A DNA stretch of 12,288 nucleotides. Source: WJKG01 sp964627305. GTDB taxonomy: Bacteria > Zixibacteria > MSB-5A5 > GN15 > FEB-12. The notes beneath the pieces are model-generated. The model searched no databases. It was not told where the DNA came from and saw only the letters and a program-made list of their open reading frames with translations. Every line of letters starts with the position of its first letter. Position 1 is the first letter of the stretch. Shown here in pieces: positions 6,658 through 12,288 of this stretch. Location: assembly GCA_964627305.1 (NCBI GenBank), contig CAZVHP010000023.1, positions 1-12,288 of the forward strand, in the 5' to 3' direction. A program made the translations under genes and the position numbers.

Positions 6658-7140
6658 ATGAACGCAACAGCAGTCGAGGTTGGCAGCAAGGCCCCATCCT
6701 TTAGTCTGCCAGATCAGGACGATAACAAGGTCAAATTGGGTGACTTCGAGGGCCGCTGGGTGGTCCTGTACTTCTACCCAAAGGATAACACGCCCGGTTG
6801 TACCACCGAGGCCTGTGATTTCACGGACAGCCTCAAGGCCTTCGAGAAACTCAATGCCGTCGTGCTGGGTGTGTCGCCGGATTCGGTGGACAGTCACCGC
6901 AAATTCACGGACAAGCAAAACCTTGGAATCACGCTGCTGTCCGATCCGGACAAGAAGGTACTCCGGAAGTACGGTGCCTGGGGAATGAAGAAGCTCTACG
7001 GCAAAGAGACACAGGGAGTCATCCGCTCGACCTTCGTCATCGACCCCGGTGGCAGGATAGCGTATCGATGGACAAACGTGAAGGCAAAGGGGCATGTACA
7101 GAAGGTGCACGAGAAGCTTCGCGAGTTAACGCAGGGATAG
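6658..7140 (+). CDS. bcp: Thioredoxin-dependent peroxiredoxin, Bcp/PrxQ type
   Basis: A 160-residue cytosolic peroxiredoxin that reduces hydrogen peroxide and organic hydroperoxides, usually with electrons from thioredoxin. The AhpC/TSA-type thioredoxin fold is complete. The active-site segment YFYPKDNTPGCTTEAC holds T45, the peroxidatic C48 and a second Cys at 53, the five-residue spacing of atypical 2-Cys PrxQ/Bcp proteins such as E. coli Bcp. R123 in VIRSTFVID completes the usual Thr-Cys-Arg triad. The length is normal. It has no close same-strand partner: a terminator lies upstream, and pgsA runs toward it from the right with only 26 bases between the stop codons. Confidence 0.95.
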   Translation: MNATAVEVGSKAPSFSLPDQDDNKVKLGDFEGRWVVLYFYPKDNTPGCTTEACDFTDSLKAFEKLNAVVLGVSPDSVDSHRKFTDKQNLGITLLSDPDKKVLRKYGAWGMKKLYGKETQGVIRSTFVIDPGGRIAYRWTNVKAKGHVQKVHEKLRELTQG

Positions 7141-7168
7141 GATTGCACCCGGGACTGCTGGTGCAATC
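7141..7168. terminator. Shared hairpin between converging bcp and pgsA
   Basis: GATTGCACC (7141-7149) and GGTGCAATC (7160-7168) form a perfect nine-pair stem with a ten-base loop, starting directly after the bcp stop and overlapping two bases of the pgsA stop codon. No T tract follows on either strand, so intrinsic termination would be weak; it may protect 3' ends or mark a convergent end. Confidence 0.45.
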
Positions 7169-7856
7169 AAGCGATCGCCAGATGCCAGAGGCTCCACCCG
7201 ACAATGCTCCAGAAGCCAAGACGCAGCGCCCAGACGACCACACGATGATCACCCAGCGGTGATGGTCTTCCGGTGCGCAGCAGGCGGACGAAGCTGTAGC
7301 CGTAGTTGAACAGCGAGACCGCCAGCAGCACAATCGACCCGGCCATGAAGACGGACTTGCCGTGTGAGAAATCAATCACATAGCTGATCAACAGCGCCGC
7401 GATGACGCTGAAGTAGTATTTGCCGATTGTATCCGAGGGGGGGATTTCGGGCAGCTTTCTGGAGAGAACGATTCCCGCCAGTATAATCAGCAGATCACGC
7501 CCGATGATCAGCGACGCCGCCCAGAGTGGGAAGGAGCGCGTGAAGACCAGTGTCACCAGCAGAGCTATGGCCAGCACCTTGTCCGCGAGTGGATCCAGAA
7601 TCAACCCCAGTTCCGTCTGCTGGTTCAGACGACGTGCCAGGAAACCGTCGAGGAAGTCTGTTGCGGCAGCAACAGCCAGAAGGACAAGCGCCGCCGTCGT
7701 GTACCTGGGTGCGTCCTGCACGAGACACAGCACCACCGGCGCAATCAGCACTACTCGCAACAGCGACATCACATTGGGCCACAGCCACAAGTGATGCCAG
7801 CGCACTCTGGAGGTGGCGGAACTGCCGGATTGAGCCTGACTACCCTCAGTCTTCAT
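7167..7856 (-). CDS. pgsA: CDP-alcohol phosphatidyltransferase, probably CDP-diacylglycerol-glycerol-3-phosphate phosphatidyltransferase
   Basis: An inner-membrane enzyme of the CDP-alcohol phosphotransferase family. The PgsA reaction joins CDP-diacylglycerol and glycerol 3-phosphate to make phosphatidylglycerophosphate, the precursor of phosphatidylglycerol and cardiolipin. The family signature D-G-x2-A-R-x8-G-x3-D-x3-D is complete: D70, G71, A74, R75, G84, D88 and D92. Hydrophobic segments lie near 30-47, 53-68, 94-110 and several more toward the C-terminus. The 229 residues exceed typical PgsA (about 180-200); an N-terminal polar extension of about 22 residues and a longer C-terminus account for this. 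ATG 7856 has no obvious ribosome site, but an in-frame TAG lies four codons upstream, making it the longest possible start. Phosphatidylserine or other CDP-alcohol specificity cannot be excluded. Confidence 0.85.
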   Translation of the reverse strand: MKTEGSQAQSGSSATSRVRWHHLWLWPNVMSLLRVVLIAPVVLCLVQDAPRYTTAALVLLAVAAATDFLDGFLARRLNQQTELGLILDPLADKVLAIALLVTLVFTRSFPLWAASLIIGRDLLIILAGIVLSRKLPEIPPSDTIGKYYFSVIAALLISYVIDFSHGKSVFMAGSIVLLAVSLFNYGYSFVRLLRTGRPSPLGDHRVVVWALRLGFWSIVGWSLWHLAIA

Positions 7857-8070
7857 TGCTGTAAGCTAAGCGAGCGCGCTTCGGCGAGCAACCCCCAAGT
7901 ACCGCGGCGAACTGGCAGGTCGAAATCACTTGTCGGCTGCCGGTTGACGCCATAGTTTACACAGATGTGGACAAGGGGCTGCCGGGAACGTTTGCAGCCC
8001 GTGTGGTTTACTAAGGAATACAGAAGATCAATCAGCGTTAATCGTGTAAACAGGTGAAGGGACAGAACAC
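7857..8070. other. Divergent region between pgsA and elbB
   Basis: No gene seen. A seven-pair hairpin, GGGCTGC (7976-7982) with GCAGCCC (7994-8000), lies in the elbB leader; no T tract follows. Promoters for both genes must lie here, but I found no hexamer pair with good spacing. Confidence 0.4.
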
Positions 8071-8736
8071 ATGAGCAAAGTAGCAGTTGTTCTCTCAGGA
8101 TGCGGAGTCAATGACGGCAGCGAGATCCATGAGGCGACCCTCACCCTGCTGTATCTGGACCAGGCCAAAGCTGAGATTCACAGTTTTGCGCCTGACAAGA
8201 ACCAGGCCGATGTCGTCAACCATGTAAAAGGCGAAGGGACCTCTGAGACGCGCAACGTCATGGTGGAATCGGCCCGTATTTCGCGCGGGGAGATCAGGCC
8301 ATTGTCTGAGCTGAAGGTTGACGAGTTCGACGCGGTCGTCTTCCCGGGTGGTTTCGGGGCAGCGAAGAACCTCTGTACGTTCGCCGCGAACGGGCCTGAT
8401 TGCAGCATCGATCCGGAAGTTCAGCGAGTGATTGTCGAGGCAAATGAGAAGAAGAAGGTCATCGGCGCTATCTGTATTGCACCGGTGGTGGTCGCACGTG
8501 CCCTGAAGGACACCGGTGTCAAGCCGAAGCTGACAATCGGAACCGATCAGGCCACCAGCGAGGCACTGGCCAAGCTCAATGCCCAACCGGTCAAGGCCCA
8601 GGTACATGAGGCGGTGGTCGATGAGGCCAATCGCATTGTCTCGACCCCGGCGTACATGCTCGGCCCCAGGATTTCTGATGTCGCCTCCGGTATCCAGAAG
8701 TTCGTCGGCGAGGTGATCAGGCTGTCCGGCAAGTAG
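8071..8736 (+). CDS. elbB: ElbB-type glyoxalase, DJ-1/PfpI superfamily
   Basis: A 221-residue cytosolic protein of the ElbB (YhbL/SCRP-27A) family in the class I glutamine amidotransferase-like superfamily. E. coli ElbB has weak glyoxalase activity and was named for an isoprenoid-related phenotype; its physiological role is unsettled. Conserved family stretches are present: SGCGVNDGSEIHEA with E18, FAPDKNQADVVNH, ETRNVMVESARISRGEI, FPGGFGAAKNL, and the nucleophile elbow GAICIAP with C135. TPAYML precedes the C-terminal helix. Length is normal. AAGGGA about nine bases upstream supports the ATG. It is divergent from pgsA and has its own strong terminator, so it is likely monocistronic. Confidence 0.93.
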   Translation: MSKVAVVLSGCGVNDGSEIHEATLTLLYLDQAKAEIHSFAPDKNQADVVNHVKGEGTSETRNVMVESARISRGEIRPLSELKVDEFDAVVFPGGFGAAKNLCTFAANGPDCSIDPEVQRVIVEANEKKKVIGAICIAPVVVARALKDTGVKPKLTIGTDQATSEALAKLNAQPVKAQVHEAVVDEANRIVSTPAYMLGPRISDVASGIQKFVGEVIRLSGK

Positions 8737-8771
8737 AATCGGGTACGACACAACCCTGAACCGGGTTGCTG

Positions 8772-8801
8772 ACCCGGCCGCATCACGCGGCCGGGTTTTT
8801 C
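8772..8801 (+). terminator. Rho-independent terminator after elbB
   Basis: A perfect ten-pair G+C-rich stem pairs ACCCGGCCGC (8772-8781) with 8787-8796 around a five-base ATCAC loop, and a run of five T follows (8796-8800). A smaller hairpin, CAACCC/GGGTTG at 8751-8768, sits just before it. This is the cleanest terminator in the window. Confidence 0.95.
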
Positions 8802-8804
8802 GTG

Positions 8805-8833
8805 TTGTTGTAGCCGTTGCCAGCAAGTACATT
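8805..8833 (+). promoter_or_regulatory. Candidate promoter of the EamA transporter, leaderless
   Basis: TTGTTG (8805-8810) and TACATT (8828-8833) are spaced by 17 bases between the elbB terminator and ATG 8840. The usual start of transcription seven bases after the -10 box is the A of that ATG, and no ribosome site precedes the gene. This predicts a leaderless mRNA. Confidence 0.4.
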
Positions 8834-8839
8834 CCGTCC

Positions 8840-9763
8840 ATGCCCAAATCGATTGTACCGCCCCATGTGGCACCCTCGCCGCGACTGCTTCGGTTTGCCG
8901 ATACCGGCCTGGTCTATGCCGCCGCTGTCTGGGGCGCGACGTTCATCCTGGTCAAGTCTGCCCTGAGCGGAATCGATCCGATCATTATGGTGGGCTATCG
9001 CTTCCTGCTCGCCGGCGGGGTTCTGCTGATCTTCGTGAAGCTGACCGGCCGCTCGCTGCGCCCGCACCTGGGGCATTCGCTCTTTTTGTCTGTATTCCTG
9101 TGGCTTCTGTACGTCCCGCAGACACTCGGTTTGCGCTACACCACCGCCTCAAACTCCGGATTCATCACCGGCCTGTTCGTGGTCTTCATCCCCTTCTTTC
9201 TTCTGACCATCTTCAGGCGGCGACCGACCCTCATGGAGACCCTGGCGTCCATGATCTCGCTGGCCGGGCTGTGGGTGCTCACCGGCGGGATGACCGATGT
9301 CAACCTCGGCGACATGCTGACCCTGGTGGCGGCGATGGCCTACGCCCTGCACCTGTTGTTCTCCGACAAGTACATGAAAAGCGGCATCGACGCTTACGTC
9401 ATTAGCTGTCAGCAGTTCCTCATGGTCGGGGTGCTGGCGTTGCTGACCGGCGTGCTCTTCGATCTGCCATTCGGGATCCAGACGTGGTCCGCGGGTGTTA
9501 TCGTTGTCTTTCTGGCGCTGTTTCCCACCCTGTCGGCGTTTGTCATTCAGATGCTGGCGCAGAAGATCGTCTCGCCGATCCGGGTATCCCTGATTTTTGC
9601 ACTGGAGCCGGTTTTCGCCGCCGCCTTTGCCTGGACGCTGGGTGGTGAGATACTTATCGCCCACCGTGCCTTGGGCGGCTTGCTGATTTTTGTGGCTTTG
9701 TTGCTGTCCGGATTGCCGACGCCAGGCTTTCTGAAACGGCTGGCGCGTGTCAAGTCGGGGTAG
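8840..9763 (+). CDS. DMT-superfamily transporter, EamA type
   Basis: A 307-residue inner-membrane protein of the drug/metabolite transporter superfamily with about ten membrane segments in two EamA repeats. The first repeat includes WGATFILVK (31-39), YRFLLAGG and TTASNSGFITGLFVVFIPFF (101-120). The second includes AMAYALHLLFSDKY, an FPTLSAFVIQ stretch and LIFALEPVFAAAFAWTLGGE, the usual family pattern. Members export or import amino acids, metabolites or drugs; the substrate cannot be read from sequence. ATG 8840 begins just upstream of the first helix and is preceded by a possible leaderless promoter rather than a ribosome site. A downstream start inside the first helix would remove part of it, so 8840 is preferred. 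Confidence 0.88.
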   Translation: MPKSIVPPHVAPSPRLLRFADTGLVYAAAVWGATFILVKSALSGIDPIIMVGYRFLLAGGVLLIFVKLTGRSLRPHLGHSLFLSVFLWLLYVPQTLGLRYTTASNSGFITGLFVVFIPFFLLTIFRRRPTLMETLASMISLAGLWVLTGGMTDVNLGDMLTLVAAMAYALHLLFSDKYMKSGIDAYVISCQQFLMVGVLALLTGVLFDLPFGIQTWSAGVIVVFLALFPTLSAFVIQMLAQKIVSPIRVSLIFALEPVFAAAFAWTLGGEILIAHRALGGLLIFVALLLSGLPTPGFLKRLARVKSG

Positions 9764-9788
9764 CATGGTTCTGGATGCCCGAATCATT

Positions 9789-9822
9789 AGAGAGGACCGG
9801 TCGAGAATGACCGGTCCTCTCT
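9789..9822 (+). terminator. Perfect 14-pair hairpin after the EamA gene
   Basis: AGAGAGGACCGGTC (9789-9802) pairs perfectly with 9809-9822 around a six-base loop, 26 bases after the stop codon. No T tract follows on either strand, so it may block 3' decay or act with factor-dependent termination instead of being a classical terminator. Confidence 0.55.
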
Positions 9823-9832
9823 GATAGCAGAC

Positions 9833-9855
9833 TCGAGGATCGTCGAGAACCTCGA
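9833..9855. repeat. Six-pair inverted repeat
   Basis: TCGAGG (9833-9838) and CCTCGA (9850-9855) form a short hairpin with an 11-base loop, between the two longer hairpins downstream of the EamA transporter and chemoreceptor genes. Confidence 0.35.
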
Positions 9856-9871
9856 TATGAAGAGGTCTTTG

Positions 9872-9910
9872 CAGCCGGGTCGCCGCGACTGACGGCCCGG
9901 CTGTTACTTA
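9872..9910 (+). terminator. Terminator-like hairpin
   Basis: CAGCCGGG (9872-9879) pairs with CCCGGCTG (9896-9903), extended inward by three pairs including one wobble, and is followed by TTACTTAC. The weak T-rich tail suits plus-strand transcripts from the EamA gene; on the minus strand it is the first hairpin downstream of the chemoreceptor but lacks a T tail there. Confidence 0.5.
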
Positions 9911-9973
9911 CTCAGCTAACGTACGTGGCAATGCCAATGTGCTGCGCTACCAATTCATGATGCTATGAGTGGC

Positions 9974-12103
9974 TCAGACCGACGCCTTGGCCGGCCTTTT
10001 CTCCTGCTGCTGTTCCGTATACTCGATAGATCCAGCTTCGGCAAGGCGGAAGCGGGCGACCATCGCCTGGAGTCCCTCGGCCTGACGGCTGAGTTCCTCG
10101 GCGGCGGCGGCGGACTGTTCCGCACCGGAGGCGGTTTCCTTGGTGACCGAGGAGATATGCTCGATGTTCTTGCTGATCTGCTCGGCGGCGGCAGACTGCT
10201 CCTCGGAGGCGGTGGCGATCTGCTGGATCATATCCATGACGCGCTGCGACATGTTGACGATCTCAGTCAGGCTGTTACCGGCCTGGTCGGCCAGCTCGCG
10301 CCCCTTGTCGACTTCCTGAATACCGGTCTCCATGGAACCGACAGCATCGTTGGTCTCGGCCTGAATGCCCTTGATCATCTCGGTGATCTCGCCGGTCGCC
10401 TTACCGGTCCGTTCGGCCAGCTTGCGAACCTCGTCGGCGACAACCGCGAAGCCACGACCCTGCTCGCCGGCACGGGCGGCCTCGATGGCGGCGTTGAGCG
10501 CCAGCAGGTTCGTCTGGTCGGCGATGTCGTCTATCACGCCAATGATCTCACCGATCTGGTCAGCGGACCTGGCCAACTTGGAGATGGATTCGGCCGACTC
10601 ACGGACGACACCGGCTATGCGCTGCATACCCTGGATGGTGTCATTGACGACCTGTCCGCCCGTCTGAGCGGTATTGCTGGCGCCTTCGGAGGTCTCTTTC
10701 GCCTCACCGGCGTTCTTTGAGGACTGCAGAATGGTGGCTGTCATCTCTTCAACAGCGGTTGAAACCTGATTGACCTGACCGGCCTGATCCTGGGCACCCT
10801 TGGACATCTGCTCCGAGGAAGATGAAATCTCGGTAGCAGCAGAGACCAGCTGGGTGGCGTTCTCGGTGAGCTGACGGATCATACCGGAGAGGTTCTCCAC
10901 CATGGTCTTGAAAGCGTTGCCGAGCGTATCGCGATCGCTCTTGGGAGCGACTTTGATAGTCAGGTCGTTGTTGGCGATCGATTCAGCATGACCGGACAAC
11001 TCCTTCATATAGTCGATAAGTTGTCGGAATGAGGCCGCCAGCATACCAATCTCATCACGCGACTGCAGCTCGATGGTCTGGTTGATATCGCCGACGGCGA
11101 TTTCCTCGGCGGCACGAGCCATCTCGGAAACAGGCTTGGAGATACCGCGGGCAATGAAGAAGGCGACGAACACGCCAAGCAGCACAGCACCGATCACGAA
11201 GCCGACTGCCATGGTAATGGCGGAGGACTGGGCGGCGCTGCGCTTCTCATCCTGTCCGTTCCGCAGCTCGGTGAACTGCTGAACGACGCGTCCGGCGACG
11301 ACAGCCAGTTGTTCAGTATCCTTCTGACCCTGATGTTTCAGATCAACCACCCGATTGAAATTGCTGCGATAGTCCTCGGCTGCCTTAATGATGTTGGTCA
11401 ATTCGTCAATGTCGACCTGGTGTGTCATCGTGGCACGGGTCTCCGTTGCCCGGGCAACCAGACCGTCTAAGGCCGCATTCAGATTGCGAGCGTATCTGTC
11501 ATCCTCAGTGCGACGGAAATCTCGGAACTGGATCCGGGCATCTGCCGCGTGTTTCACCAGTTCTTCTGCGCTCATGAGTTTGTCAAGACGCTCGGCCAGA
11601 GCCGCATGCCCGGTCTTGGCTGTCAACTCTGCCGTCATGGCGTTCTTCTGGTTGTCCACCAAATGATCGACGGCATTTACACAGACGTCTGCGGCGGCGT
11701 CCATCTGGGCAATGGCAGCGTTGATATCCACCTGTCCCTGTACCATTTTCTCCCAGCCGGCCGCGTAGTCGTCGAGGTCCTTGTTGCACTCGTCGACCAG
11801 CTTGATATCGGCCGGATCATGAAAGCGGGCCTGCGTCTCACGGGACTGGGTGCGGATCTTCTGGATCACGTCCTTGACCTCGTCGAGAACAGCAACATCC
11901 CGAGTACCCATAAACTTCTGCCGAAGCGTGGCCGCGTCCTTGACATACATGGCCATCAGATCGGCGTCGTCGAGGTTAGCAGTGTTGCCGGCCACTGTGG
12001 TCAGTCCGTCGTAACCAACGAAACCAATGGCCATAGCCAGCACCAGCACGATGCCAAAGCCAAAATAGAGCTTCTTGGCTACTTTTAAGTCTTTCCAACT
12101 CAT
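9974..12103 (-). CDS. Methyl-accepting chemotaxis protein with helical bimodular-like sensor
   Basis: A 709-residue transmembrane chemoreceptor that would control CheA kinase through CheW. A membrane helix (about 12-31) and a second (about 295-318) flank a wholly helical periplasmic domain of about 260 residues. That domain contains two similar halves, as in HBM-type sensors. HAMP follows (about 318-370), and a second HAMP-like segment about 371-425. The signalling domain runs to about 682, with the highly conserved hairpin tip DQTNLLALNAAIEAARAGEQ inside 529-565. Likely methylation helices include VEEMTATI, EEQSAAAEQ and AAAAEELSRQ. The C-terminus ends KASV and has no NWETF-like CheR/CheB tether. 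GGGAG lies seven bases before ATG. No che gene is adjacent, so its partners are elsewhere. Confidence 0.95.
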   Translation of the reverse strand: MSWKDLKVAKKLYFGFGIVLVLAMAIGFVGYDGLTTVAGNTANLDDADLMAMYVKDAATLRQKFMGTRDVAVLDEVKDVIQKIRTQSRETQARFHDPADIKLVDECNKDLDDYAAGWEKMVQGQVDINAAIAQMDAAADVCVNAVDHLVDNQKNAMTAELTAKTGHAALAERLDKLMSAEELVKHAADARIQFRDFRRTEDDRYARNLNAALDGLVARATETRATMTHQVDIDELTNIIKAAEDYRSNFNRVVDLKHQGQKDTEQLAVVAGRVVQQFTELRNGQDEKRSAAQSSAITMAVGFVIGAVLLGVFVAFFIARGISKPVSEMARAAEEIAVGDINQTIELQSRDEIGMLAASFRQLIDYMKELSGHAESIANNDLTIKVAPKSDRDTLGNAFKTMVENLSGMIRQLTENATQLVSAATEISSSSEQMSKGAQDQAGQVNQVSTAVEEMTATILQSSKNAGEAKETSEGASNTAQTGGQVVNDTIQGMQRIAGVVRESAESISKLARSADQIGEIIGVIDDIADQTNLLALNAAIEAARAGEQGRGFAVVADEVRKLAERTGKATGEITEMIKGIQAETNDAVGSMETGIQEVDKGRELADQAGNSLTEIVNMSQRVMDMIQQIATASEEQSAAAEQISKNIEHISSVTKETASGAEQSAAAAEELSRQAEGLQAMVARFRLAEAGSIEYTEQQQEKRPAKASV

Positions 12104-12288
12104 GGTTTCTCTCCCTTTTTGACGTCTATAGAGTCTATACTTGAGTCACTATTTCGCTTCTGCGTTCACTTTCGCCGTTCACTAACGCCGTTCATTTTCG
12201 CGCTGTGATGCTCAACCCCGCATGATCAGCATTGAGTTCATGTCAAGAGTTGTGTAAATTGATTTTTCAAGCAGCGTGCTTTTCGGTC
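12104..12288 (-). other. Upstream region of the chemoreceptor gene
   Basis: This contains the chemoreceptor ribosome site, two TATAGA hexamers on the minus strand (12134-12139 and 12125-12130), and the 13-base repeats. Neither TATAGA has a good -35 partner at standard spacing. I recognised no flagellar sigma28 or sigma54 promoter. A small AAGCA/TGCTT hairpin lies at 12269-12281. Confidence 0.4.
12163..12201. repeat. Three tandem 13-base repeats upstream of the chemoreceptor gene
   Basis: CGTTCACTTTCGC, CGTTCACTAACGC and CGTTCATTTTCGC follow one another without gaps. A degenerate further copy may lie at about 12145-12157. They sit 60-98 bases before the chemoreceptor ATG on the minus strand, a position suited to regulator binding sites. 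Confidence 0.8.

Noticed and set aside
9149..9787. A 212-codon minus-strand open frame over the EamA gene
   Set aside because: Its product is extremely rich in Gln, His, Arg and Gly, while the plus strand gives a clean ten-helix transporter.

Overview
The window is a G+C-rich bacterial chromosomal segment with ten protein-coding genes and no RNA genes, mobile elements or CRISPR. Clear Shine-Dalgarno sequences, Rho-independent hairpins after most plus-strand genes, and three lipoproteins with Asp/Gly/Thr-rich tethers after the lipobox suggest a Gram-negative, probably free-living and chemotactic bacterium. The tether style, canonical SD sites and gene mix remind me of FCB-group candidate phyla such as Zixibacteria. 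That placement is a low-confidence impression; no sequence here proves it.

Layout, left to right. Positions 1-250 are the leader of enolase, with a candidate promoter and an inverted repeat next to the ribosome binding site. Then come eno (251-1549, +) and its terminator. Next is a lipoprotein predicted to be a five-bladed beta-propeller (1925-2941, +), followed by a strong terminator that also lies downstream of the next, convergent gene. That gene is a YdjM/DUF457-type membrane metal-dependent hydrolase (3106-4128, -). A 400-base divergent region leads to an unrecognised lipoprotein with a C-terminal EF-hand loop (4529-5812, +). A small YHS-like lipoprotein follows (6143-6499, +), then a Bcp/PrxQ peroxiredoxin (6658-7140, +), which converges on a CDP-alcohol phosphatidyltransferase, probably PgsA (7167-7856, -). 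The DJ-1/PfpI-family protein ElbB (8071-8736, +) is followed by a textbook terminator and a DMT/EamA transporter (8840-9763, +). The right end is a 709-residue chemoreceptor (9974-12103, -) with three 13-base tandem repeats upstream of its start.

The genes look largely independent: nearly every one has its own terminator-like hairpin or changes strand relative to its neighbour, so I see no multigene operon and no shared pathway. Broad themes are central metabolism (enolase), peroxide and glyoxal defence (Bcp, ElbB), phospholipid synthesis (PgsA), surface or periplasmic lipoproteins, and chemotaxis.

I found no convincing new multi-gene system. The items most worth a second look are the predicted leaderless start of the EamA transporter, the 13-base repeats before the chemoreceptor, the variant YHS lipoprotein, the two orphan lipoproteins, and structured leaders before eno and the hydrolase.
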